From NCBI GenBank assembly GCA_022561485.1, contig JADFRD010000011.1, forward strand, positions 1 to 39,158: 39,158 nucleotides of DNA, in the 5' to 3' direction. Origin of the DNA: Fidelibacterota bacterium. GTDB taxonomy: Bacteria > Fidelibacterota > Marinisomatia > Marinisomatales > TCS55. Under the pieces are notes generated by a model. It saw only the letters and a list, made by a program, of their open reading frames with translations, was not told the origin of the DNA and ran no database searches. This document shows positions 17,139-24,729 of the stretch, piece by piece. The first letter of the stretch is position 1, and each line of letters begins with the position of its first letter. Made by a program: the position numbers and the translations under genes.

Positions 17139-18031
17139 TATATCCTTTCTGCGGCGCGAAGTTTTGCACTCCGCGCGCGACTATTTTCAGTTTGTTCTTT
17201 TTGGGTAGGTGGAAGAGGTTTCTTTGTTATAATTGATACTAATTTATTTTTCGCGAGGTCTTTAAATGAATGTTTCACCATCCTGTCTTCTAATGAATGA
17301 TAACTCAACACAACTATTCTGCCATGGGGCGCCAGGTAGTCAATAAAGCTGTTAAGAAAATGTTGTAAACGAGTTAATTCTTCATTGACAGCAATTCGAA
17401 GTGCCTGAAAAACTCTAGCCAACGATTTTCGGCGATGATTTGGGGGGGTACTTCTTCGAACAGCTTCATTTAAATCTGCAACCGTATTCATTGAATCCAT
17501 TTTTTTAATGGCTCGCGCAATCCTTCTTGACAGACGCTCTTCACCGTAATTGTATAAAATATCAGCTAATGCCTTTTCCGGTGTGGAAGCGATGAGATTA
17601 GCCGCAGTTTGACCTGCAGACGTATCAAAACGCATATCTAAATCCCCATCTGTTTTGAAGGCAAATCCCCTGGATGGGGAATCCAATTGAAATGAAGATA
17701 GGCCGAGATCCAGTAGAATTCCGTTCACGACAGAGATTTTCTCAGATTGAAGAATTTTTGGAAATAAATCGTATGAGGCGTGGAGGCAGGAGAAGGCACA
17801 GCTGTGAGACAGTCGTTCATTACAAATTGCCAATGCCTTCTCGTCACGGTCAAGTCCGATCAACCTCCCTGAAGCCGAAAGGGTATTCAGTATATGCGTG
17901 GCGTGCCCGCCGAGACCGACAGTCCCGTCGAGATAAATTCCGTCCCGATCTGTGATGAGCAATTCCAAAACTTCGTGCACCATTACAGGAATGTGTTCCG
18001 GGCTCGATTCCTGCAATGAATTTTTGTTCAT
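17138..18031 (-). CDS. rsmH: 16S rRNA m4C1402 methyltransferase RsmH (MraW)
   Basis: SAM-dependent enzyme that N4-methylates C1402 in the decoding centre of 16S rRNA. The 297-residue protein starts with HIPVMVHEVLELL, the SAM loop YLDGTVGLGGHATHIL, then GLDRDEKAL, the ILLDLGLSSFQLDSPSRGFAF motif and the C-terminal VLSYHSLEDRMVKHSF and SRARSAKLRAAERI motifs, all diagnostic. It is second in the dcw operon, one shared base away from both neighbours, the standard arrangement. Confidence 0.98.
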   Translation of the reverse strand: MNKNSLQESSPEHIPVMVHEVLELLITDRDGIYLDGTVGLGGHATHILNTLSASGRLIGLDRDEKALAICNERLSHSCAFSCLHASYDLFPKILQSEKISVVNGILLDLGLSSFQLDSPSRGFAFKTDGDLDMRFDTSAGQTAANLIASTPEKALADILYNYGEERLSRRIARAIKKMDSMNTVADLNEAVRRSTPPNHRRKSLARVFQALRIAVNEELTRLQHFLNSFIDYLAPHGRIVVLSYHSLEDRMVKHSFKDLAKNKLVSIITKKPLPPTQKEQTENSRARSAKLRAAERI

Positions 18032-18495
18032 TATAAAATGATTTTGTCTGAAAGTTCATCGTAAGCCGACGAGTCCATTTCTGTTGTTTGTTTTTCAATT
18101 TTTTCTAATTCATCCGCGCTCCATATTTCAATTTTGTTGATCATACCTATAATCAACGCATCTTTATCCAGTTTTGCATAATCTAAAAGTTGAGATGAAA
18201 GAATAATACGGCCTTGTTTATCATATTTTACCGGTGAAGCATAACGTGCAGTTGCGCGAATAAATGATCTATTGATAGATGAAACAGCGGAAAGCTCTTT
18301 CAAATTGTCTTCGATAAACTGCCAGACCGTAAGAGGATAAACCCAGATACACGGATCCATTCCCCGAGTGATAACAAATGTATTGTTATTCTCTGGAGCA
18401 AGGCTTTGTCGAAATTTTGCAGGAATATTAACACGACCTTTCGCGTCAATTGTATAAGAATACTCTCCTGTAAAGGTATCTTGATTTATGGCCAT
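18031..18495 (-). CDS. mraZ: Transcriptional regulator MraZ
   Basis: Ring-forming DNA-binding protein that represses its own dcw operon. The 154-residue protein contains two SpoVT/AbrB-like MraZ repeats, recognisable by DAKGRVNIPAKFRQSL near residue 18 and YDKQGRIILSSQLLDYA near residue 92. ATG 18495 is used; a GTG at 18501 would add two residues. The start region overlaps a GTGGGT box, and three more such boxes lie upstream, in line with autoregulation. First gene of the cluster, as usual. Confidence 0.96.
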   Translation of the reverse strand: MAINQDTFTGEYSYTIDAKGRVNIPAKFRQSLAPENNNTFVITRGMDPCIWVYPLTVWQFIEDNLKELSAVSSINRSFIRATARYASPVKYDKQGRIILSSQLLDYAKLDKDALIIGMINKIEIWSADELEKIEKQTTEMDSSAYDELSDKIIL

Positions 18496-18557
18496 ACCCA
18501 CTTAAGTTTGTTAAAGAATTACCCACGATTACCCACAATATATTTCACTCTACCCAC
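18496..18557 (-). promoter_or_regulatory. Four GTGGGT boxes, predicted MraZ operator
   Basis: On the minus strand GTGGGT appears four times, at 18557-18552, 18536-18531, 18526-18521 and 18501-18496. The middle two are spaced exactly 10 bp (GTGGGTAATC then GTGGGTAATT) and the outermost is 21 bp upstream, near two helical turns. MraZ is known to bind TGGG direct repeats with 10-bp spacing. The boxes flank the -10 element and the start region, so binding should block initiation. Confidence 0.85.
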
Positions 18558-18566
18558 TTATGTCAA
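18537..18566 (-). promoter_or_regulatory. Promoter of the dcw cluster
   Basis: A perfect -35 box TTGACA (18566-18561) and a -10 box TATATT (18542-18537) are separated by 18 bases. An ATATAT reading with 17 bases is also possible. One GTGGGT box lies between the two elements and two directly follow the -10 box, which links promoter and operator. No other strong promoter was seen inside the cluster. Confidence 0.85.
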
Positions 18567-18618
18567 CTTATTTTATAATAAAAAGTAAAAAATATCCACA
18601 ATTGTAGACGAGGGGGAA

Positions 18619-18639
18619 ACTTCAACCGATGGTTGAAGT
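18619..18639 (-). terminator. Hairpin after the RodZ-like gene, possible terminator
   Basis: ACTTCAACC and GGTTGAAGT form a perfect 9-bp stem with a 3-base loop, 30 bases after the stop codon of the upstream gene. On the minus strand it is followed by TTCCCCC and not a T-run, so it would be a weak terminator. It separates the RodZ-like gene from the dcw promoter. Confidence 0.4.
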
Positions 18640-18668
18640 GAGGGGAGGACGTTATAGTAGTCTTTTAA

Positions 18669-19499
18669 CTATCTTTGGGGAATATAGTGCTTAACCGTGA
18701 CCGTGCTTGGGTCGGAAAAGAATTGAATATCTGCAGGATGAGAGTAATTACCCAGTTCGTCAACTTCTACACCATTAATGTAAAGAGTCGTTCCAGCAGT
18801 TTGATTCAATCGTACTTGAATGTACGAATCAAAAGCTAAGCTGTATTCTTCACCTGGTAGAAGAATACCGGATTGTTCGGCAGATGTATCTGCTCTCATG
18901 CTATACCAAATTCGTTCATTGGATATAATTTTCATTTTGTAAGGTGAAGTGACTGTCATCGCTACCGTTTGAGAAACTGCTTCCACATAATCGTTTGTTA
19001 GGATATCATCCGTTATGATTGCCGGATTATCAGCCAAAACAATTTCACCATTATTAACTAATGCTGCGCTATCTTCAGTGTTGATCTTTTTAATAATAAA
19101 AATGGCAAAGAGAAAAACAATTAACAGAACGACACCTTTGATCAAATCTTCCCTAATCTTTGATGGAGGGCGAGAAGATGAGGGTGATTTTATTTTTTCA
19201 TCTTTTTGGTCATTACTTGATGTTTCTTCGGAAATAACTCTTTTCTTCGGAATTCTTTTTCCTTCTTTATTGGCTAGGTATATCTCCAATTGATGGAGAG
19301 CTTCATCCGGATTTCCGCCCAGTTCTATCACATATGCTTTTAAAAATAAACGTACATAAGGTAGTGGTAATACATCAAATTGACCTGATTCGAAGGCTTT
19401 TAAGTACTCGATATTGATTTTCGTTCTGGAGTGGATTTCATCCAGTTCAATATTTTGCGACAGCCTTTTTTCCTTTAGTTCTGTAAAGAATTCGTTCAT
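18669..19499 (-). CDS. RodZ-like HTH and DUF4115 membrane protein
   Basis: Residues 4-66 form an HTH_25-type helix-turn-helix (LKEKRLSQNIELDEIHSRTKI, then YLKAFESGQFDVLPLPYVRLFLKAYV), the cytoplasmic part of RodZ-like proteins. A lysine- and serine-rich linker follows, then one membrane segment at about 122-140, and a C-terminal domain with IWYSMRADTSAEQSGILLPGEEYSLAF and YINGVEVDELG typical of DUF4115. In E. coli RodZ the N-terminal domain binds MreB and supports rod shape. No mreB is nearby, but placement beside the dcw cluster suits a morphology role. The 276-residue length is within family range. Confidence 0.85.
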   Translation of the reverse strand: MNEFFTELKEKRLSQNIELDEIHSRTKINIEYLKAFESGQFDVLPLPYVRLFLKAYVIELGGNPDEALHQLEIYLANKEGKRIPKKRVISEETSSNDQKDEKIKSPSSSRPPSKIREDLIKGVVLLIVFLFAIFIIKKINTEDSAALVNNGEIVLADNPAIITDDILTNDYVEAVSQTVAMTVTSPYKMKIISNERIWYSMRADTSAEQSGILLPGEEYSLAFDSYIQVRLNQTAGTTLYINGVEVDELGNYSHPADIQFFSDPSTVTVKHYIPQR

Positions 19500-19594
19500 A
19501 ATGATTCAATGATGGGGGAGAAACTTAACCGACCGTATACTTCGTTATCAATATTTATTTGTTACAAATAAAAAAGAAAATAACGTTCCACCAG

Positions 19595-20206
19595 TTACCA
19601 CTCACCAGTTACCAATCGTTTATAGTGGTTAAAAAATGCTGCTAATGGAAATCCCATCACGTTATAAAAACAACCATTTATTTTTTTTACATTGACCGAA
19701 AACCAATCCTGAATTCCATAACTACCGGCTTTATCTAATGGATTGTAAGTTTCAATATAATAAGATATAGTTCTATCTGTTAATTTAATAAACGTTACAT
19801 CTGTTTTTTCAAAAAATGTATCACTGATTTCGTTATTAATATGGTTTAATGATACACCGGTATAAACAGAATGGGTACGGTCAGATAATGATTTTAACAT
19901 GGCAAAACTCTCATTACTGTCTTTAGGTTTGCCAAGTATTTTTCCATCAAGCACAACGATGGTATCTGCACCGATCACTAAATGATCTGGGTATTTTCTT
20001 GCAATATCCAGAGATTTTTCTTTCGCATAATATTGAACAAATTCATCCGGTGATAGGTTGATTTGAAAATCTTCGTGTACGCTGCTTGGGTTTATATCAA
20101 AATGTAAATCGATCATTTCCAGCAGTTGTTTTCGTCTTGGAGACGATGAAGCAAGTATAATGGGGAATGGTTGCAAATTATTGCTCAAATTTAATTTTAT
20201 TATCAT
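19595..20206 (-). CDS. maf: Maf-family nucleoside triphosphate pyrophosphatase
   Basis: House-cleaning enzyme hydrolysing non-canonical or excess dTTP/UTP to the monophosphate; also linked to septum control in Bacillus. The 203-residue protein has the signature ASSSPRRKQLLEMI near residue 19, the catalytic GADTIVVLDGKILGKPKD segment, RTHSVYTGVSL, and C-terminal DKAGSYGIQD and VMGFPLAAF motifs. ATG 20206 lies inside the end of the upstream VOC gene (29-base overlap); a TTG at 20188 would lessen the overlap but has no ribosome binding site. Conserved tyrosine and glutamine positions suggest the YhdE (dTTP/UTP) group, with modest certainty. Confidence 0.93.
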   Translation of the reverse strand: MIIKLNLSNNLQPFPIILASSSPRRKQLLEMIDLHFDINPSSVHEDFQINLSPDEFVQYYAKEKSLDIARKYPDHLVIGADTIVVLDGKILGKPKDSNESFAMLKSLSDRTHSVYTGVSLNHINNEISDTFFEKTDVTFIKLTDRTISYYIETYNPLDKAGSYGIQDWFSVNVKKINGCFYNVMGFPLAAFFNHYKRLVTGEW

Positions 20207-20594
20207 CCCATAATGCTACTTCTATTTCCCAACCTGTAGGATCTTTAATATACCAGGCGAGGGATTTTGGCCAACGAATCGGACCCTCGTACATTACAAC
20301 AATGTTTTCTCTTTCAATTGTTTTTTCCCATTCTTTCTGATTATCAATTCGAAGCCCAAAATGTGCTAAATAGTGAATGGATTTCTCTGCTGATTCAAAT
20401 CGATTCAATAACACCAAATCCGGGTGTTCGTATATACACAGTAAAGCGCTCCCTTTTTGAATCACACCCCAAGGGTTTCCGTCCTGAACTCCCTTTTCAA
20501 CAAGCATAAAATCAAATACTTTTTGATACCATTCTACAGTTTCTTTGAAATTGTGCACACTTAAGTTTAAATGATCCAATTGTGTTACGCTCAT
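20178..20594 (-). CDS. VOC (glyoxalase/dioxygenase) superfamily protein
   Basis: A 138-residue protein with two beta-alpha-beta-beta-beta modules of the vicinal oxygen chelate fold. Metal-ligand positions are recognisable: H8 in QLDHLNLSV, H67 or H74 in the centre, and E in DPTGWEIEVALW near the C-terminus. The segment ETVEWYQKVFDFMLVEKG is the typical first helix. Such proteins include glyoxalases, dioxygenases and resistance enzymes, and the substrate cannot be told. It lies 14 bases after the PorU-like gene and overlaps maf, so it belongs to that transcription unit. Confidence 0.85.
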   Translation of the reverse strand: MSVTQLDHLNLSVHNFKETVEWYQKVFDFMLVEKGVQDGNPWGVIQKGSALLCIYEHPDLVLLNRFESAEKSIHYLAHFGLRIDNQKEWEKTIERENIVVMYEGPIRWPKSLAWYIKDPTGWEIEVALWDDNKIKFEQ

Positions 20595-20608
20595 TTTACG
20601 CTCCCCGT

Positions 20609-23600
20609 TTATTGAAATTTTGCCAGTTTTTTAATGATGGAGATCGTTTGATGACCATCATTTGCTTTCAGTCGATATAAATATACACCGTTAGCCAATC
20701 GTTCACCATACGCATCACGACCATCCCAGTTAACATAATGATACCCACCGGAAAATGACTCTTCGGGTATACTCATAATCCGGCGACCGCCGAGGGTAAA
20801 AATGTCGATGCTGACATCAGCGTTTGATGTTAGTTCAAAAGCGAATTGCGTATTCGTTGCAAATGGATTTGGAAAATTCAATACATTATATAGCTGGAAT
20901 GTTTGATTTTCTATCAGATACAATTTGATTTCTTTTTCAGTAGGATTATTGGCGTTATCCCACGCTTTTACATGAAGAGAAACTGTGGATTCACTTTCAT
21001 CAAAGGGAAATTGTATTACACCAGTCGTTATACTGTTTTCATCGTAAATATATCGTGAAGACATATTTTTCTTTGCATCATCATTTATGTTTGTGACCAT
21101 AATCTCATGCCCCACTTCCCCGGTGACGTTTATACCTAAAGGATCTGAAAGGCGAATGTATATCTTTTCATCTTTCTGTAAATGATCGTTATCTTGCAAT
21201 AGTCGTCCCGTTTCAGTTTCAAATGAAATAATCGGACCTAGTAAATCAGAGACTGGTTCGCCACTTTTTAGATAAATATTATCCAGCATCCCCAATGCTT
21301 CAATCGGTGGATCTGTGTATAATTGAACATACACATTCAATCTGGCAGGTGTTGTTGAGTAAGATATATCTTTAGGGATTCTCAACTTTGCACTGAAATT
21401 GTTTTGTGTAATCGAAAACTGACCTTTAAATAAAGTGGGTCCCGGTAAAGAATATGACAATTCCTGTGTTTGTGAATTAATGACGTATTGTCTGGTAATA
21501 TCTCGCTCGGCGTCTACAAGCCTGATGACTCCAATACCGGATGCGCCGGAAGGGGGTGTTTGTTCTCCAAAGACCCGGGCAGTATCCAACGAACTCAATG
21601 TGTCCGGTGATACACGAGTAATATTGACTACATTGTTTGGTATTGGCAGAGGCATGCCTGGGTCCCCGAAAAGATGAAATAATTCTCCATCGCTGTTTCC
21701 ATCTTTCACTGACTGCAGCACCACACCGATTGGTGCGTCCGTTACGTCTAAATCCGGAAAAATAGCTTTAAATATTTTTATGATGTAAGCAGCATTTGAT
21801 GAAACTCCGATAGCACGGCTGGTGGTAATAACAGCTGATGCACCTTCCATTGGTTGGCGGATCAATTCTTCCGCAAACGATTCTTTGTCAATAAAATCAA
21901 AATGTCCCCATGAACACGTTCCTGCAATCCAAACAGGCAGTTTCATATCCGTGTCTATTTGGCCAATATCACCCCGGTCCTGAACTAATAGTTTTTCCTG
22001 AGCCCACTGATGCTCTGATCCATGGCCGATATAATTAATGATGGCCGTTCCTTCCGTTAAAATATCGAATAACGCTTCTGTCGCATCCGGTTTAATGACA
22101 CCATAAGAAGACGCATCGCTCACTTCTGGATATTCCAGCAAATATAATTTTTGAACTTCAATTCTTGGGGAAATCCAATTGGCAGTCGCTTCAGAATACA
22201 ATGTATGGCTTTTCCCGGTGTTAACGGATCCACCCAGACCGCCATCTTCCGGACGAGCTCCATCGTCGGCAACTAAGGTGACTCGCTGCCGCCAGAAGCC
22301 CAAAACAGGATTTGTTTCATATTCAATGATTTTTTCGACAAAATCTTGAACTTCGCTAACACTTTTTGCAGGATAACGTCCGATCGCAAGATCAGGTATA
22401 CGGCCGCTAAAGGCAGCCAGACGGTCGTCTACAGCCCTGTTTACATATTCACCTTTTATAATGGTGGGAACTTTAATATTCGATGCGCCGGTAATATTTC
22501 TGTAATCATAATCTGCATCACCCATGAACAAGACAAATTGTGGATTAGGTGTTGACCATTCTTCTTGCGTCCATTGAAGGAACCTGCGAATCGCAGTCGG
22601 GTCGGCATTGCCTCCGGAGAATTCATTGTATATTGTTTCGAGCGAAACGAACTTTGAACTTCCGCGATGATCGACCAACGGTTGGGAAACAGTTTCAAAC
22701 TCTTTAGGACCAATAATAATATGATCTACCCCACTGTTATTGTTACGAAGTTGAGTGAATGTATGACCATTAATTATTTCCATATTTAGTATTGAACTGA
22801 CATCATTATCCTGGAAGAGAATAAACCGTGCTAGGGTATCAATCGGCAAATCAACATTCATAGAGAAAATATTGTTGTTATTTTCAACATCTACCAGTTT
22901 TGGAGATGTAACATTCGTTATTTCCCAAACATTCGGTGTAGATGAACCTGAAAAATCAAAGGTAACAGAATTACCTTGAATGGGTGAATAAAATTCAAAA
23001 GGACTGTTCTCTATATTTAATCGTCTACCGTAACGGATTGTTGTGTAATCAAAATGAGGAAAGGAATAGCTTGAAGATGAATTATTATCCAGATAAATAA
23101 AATTCACTCCTTCATTTAATTCAGATCCGGAAATAGAAAATGATTTTGATTTCTGACTTAATCCAGAGAAAGAAATGACTTCTCTTTTTGTATCCCTGGA
23201 ATTCAGATAAATATCAATGGCGTGATTTTTACTAATTGTAGAATTACCCATAACATATTCTATATCAGTAAAACTTCCTCTGACTGCAATTATGAAATCA
23301 ACACTGACTGAAGATTTTATATCATTTATTTGGGGAATGACGGTGAAACTGGAGCCACGTCCAAAACCAGGTCCTGTCCAACTCAACCCACCCAAAAAAG
23401 GGTTGATAACATCATTTTCAATATGGATATAGGATATAGCGTAATCCAAAGATAAACTGGTGGAAGTTGGGCTGGAAATAGTTTCAATACGTTTTCCTGT
23501 AACAGAATTCTCATCTGGTATTAAAAGCCAATAATGATTATCTGTAAAATATATATTTTGATGATGGCTTATTGTTTCTCCGTCATGGTTAAAGCCATTC

Positions 23601-24400
23601 ACGCCACGACCATAAAACATAAATAAATCATCATTATCAAGGGTACCGTTACTCTCTCCGGTCACACGCATTCCAATTTCAACAAGATTCTCCGGATTTT
23701 CGGAATAAGTAATCGTATTGATCACTGTTTTACTCCTGTCCCTGCCGAGGGCTGTCGAGGTAAATAACATAAACGAACGGGGGTCGCTATTTTGAATTGA
23801 ATTATTCAACGCTGTTAGATCAGCGCCTGAAAAGGAATACATTTTATCTTCTTTCACAGAAAATTTTATCCACGTTCCTGAAGGTAAATCTGTAATCTTT
23901 TTATGTTTAGGCTTTTGGACATGAAACCAATTCTGTGCTTCATTCCAATTTAAAATTCGATTTTTTAGGAATACAGCTTGTGATTTATTCGCAGAAACCA
24001 GCATTTTACTTGAGGGAGATAATAAAATTTCAATTATATAATTCTGATAATAATATTCATTATTGATAGAGGGATTTATTTCAAGGGTCGCTGTCTCTAA
24101 CCTGCGCACTTTTTGTTGATTGATCCACCGAACACCGACATCATCATTTTCGGTGATGACTGGGCTTTTTTGTTTATTCAATCCCCGAACATTCAAGGTG
24201 GGTAATTCTTTATTCGGAAGACCAATGAGAAGTGTAAATGGCTCCAGGTCTCCTTGAGTTTTTACGTCAAAGTTGAGATGAATAACAAGTTTTTCAACTG
24301 TGGAGTGATCGATTTGCCATTGGACACCTGCAATAATGAATGAGAACGAAAACAATATATAAAAGAGTCGCCTGAATAATTTCATATGAAAATTTACCAT
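20609..24400 (-). CDS. porU: PorU-like C25 (gingipain-family) peptidase of type IX secretion
   Basis: The 1263-residue protein has an N-terminal signal segment (basic MKLFRRL then hydrophobic FYILFSFSFIIAG). A long beta-rich region follows, with the C25 peptidase around residues 590-900. The catalytic histidine is in NYIGHGSEHQW (about 793) and the cysteine in AGTCSWGHFD (about 828). The end has NFPNPFATNTQFAFEL and a WDGRDAYGERLANGVYLYRL module, typical of type IX sorting/FlgD-like domains. In Bacteroidetes PorU is the outer-membrane sortase that cleaves cargo C-terminal domains and attaches them to the surface. No other Por gene is in the window, so PorU versus a secreted gingipain-like protease is decided by overall architecture. 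An internal ATG at 24385 is an alternative start. Confidence 0.85.
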   Translation of the reverse strand: MVNFHMKLFRRLFYILFSFSFIIAGVQWQIDHSTVEKLVIHLNFDVKTQGDLEPFTLLIGLPNKELPTLNVRGLNKQKSPVITENDDVGVRWINQQKVRRLETATLEINPSINNEYYYQNYIIEILLSPSSKMLVSANKSQAVFLKNRILNWNEAQNWFHVQKPKHKKITDLPSGTWIKFSVKEDKMYSFSGADLTALNNSIQNSDPRSFMLFTSTALGRDRSKTVINTITYSENPENLVEIGMRVTGESNGTLDNDDLFMFYGRGVNGFNHDGETISHHQNIYFTDNHYWLLIPDENSVTGKRIETISSPTSTSLSLDYAISYIHIENDVINPFLGGLSWTGPGFGRGSSFTVIPQINDIKSSVSVDFIIAVRGSFTDIEYVMGNSTISKNHAIDIYLNSRDTKREVISFSGLSQKSKSFSISGSELNEGVNFIYLDNNSSSSYSFPHFDYTTIRYGRRLNIENSPFEFYSPIQGNSVTFDFSGSSTPNVWEITNVTSPKLVDVENNNNIFSMNVDLPIDTLARFILFQDNDVSSILNMEIINGHTFTQLRNNNSGVDHIIIGPKEFETVSQPLVDHRGSSKFVSLETIYNEFSGGNADPTAIRRFLQWTQEEWSTPNPQFVLFMGDADYDYRNITGASNIKVPTIIKGEYVNRAVDDRLAAFSGRIPDLAIGRYPAKSVSEVQDFVEKIIEYETNPVLGFWRQRVTLVADDGARPEDGGLGGSVNTGKSHTLYSEATANWISPRIEVQKLYLLEYPEVSDASSYGVIKPDATEALFDILTEGTAIINYIGHGSEHQWAQEKLLVQDRGDIGQIDTDMKLPVWIAGTCSWGHFDFIDKESFAEELIRQPMEGASAVITTSRAIGVSSNAAYIIKIFKAIFPDLDVTDAPIGVVLQSVKDGNSDGELFHLFGDPGMPLPIPNNVVNITRVSPDTLSSLDTARVFGEQTPPSGASGIGVIRLVDAERDITRQYVINSQTQELSYSLPGPTLFKGQFSITQNNFSAKLRIPKDISYSTTPARLNVYVQLYTDPPIEALGMLDNIYLKSGEPVSDLLGPIISFETETGRLLQDNDHLQKDEKIYIRLSDPLGINVTGEVGHEIMVTNINDDAKKNMSSRYIYDENSITTGVIQFPFDESESTVSLHVKAWDNANNPTEKEIKLYLIENQTFQLYNVLNFPNPFATNTQFAFELTSNADVSIDIFTLGGRRIMSIPEESFSGGYHYVNWDGRDAYGERLANGVYLYRLKANDGHQTISIIKKLAKFQ

Positions 24401-24508
24401 GTCTGTCCAGTATTGAATTTGAATTATGGTCGAGTAAATGCGTAAGTTTGTTTACTAAAATCGAACGTGAATTTAGCAGTTCAGTTCCAATTCTTTATTT
24501 AAAATAAT
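24401..24508. other. Divergent intergenic region before the MITE
   Basis: A short AT-rich stretch between the start of the PorU-like gene (minus) and the mobile element. It must contain the promoter of the minus-strand unit, but no clear -35/-10 pair was recognised. Confidence 0.4.
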
Positions 24509-24513
24509 TATTA

Positions 24514-24715
24514 GAGACCTTTGCAAATCAAATTGCACCAATTAAAAAGTTTAAAATTCGCCTGCTTTTCGTTCCTGCCCGCCCCTTTATTAGTATTTTT
24601 AAGGTGGCAGGCGGGGGAAAACTTATTAATAGCTGTGCTATTAATTGCCTTTCCCGCCTTAATCAGACAAATTTTAACTCTTTTTTCTTCGCACTCTATG
24701 TTTTGCATAGGTCTC
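24514..24715. mobile_element. 202-bp MITE-like element with terminal inverted repeats
   Basis: The left end GAGACCTTTGCAAATCA and the reverse complement of the right end, GAGACCTATGCAAAACA, match at 15 of 17 positions. TATTA directly flanks both sides (24509-24513 and 24716-24720), a 5-bp target duplication. Inside, AAAAAGTTTAAAATTCGCCTG is nearly complementary to a segment near 24662-24686, and a GC-rich CCTGCCCGCC/GGCAGGCGGG pair sits between. There is no transposase, so it would move in trans. The ends resemble those of some IS5-like elements, but that family link is only an impression. Confidence 0.82.
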
Positions 24716-24729
24716 TATTAGGATGTCCA

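Noticed and set aside
24604..24729. N-terminal extension of aconitase
   Set aside because: These 42 codons are inside the MITE and do not resemble aconitase; the ATG at 24730 has the ribosome binding site.
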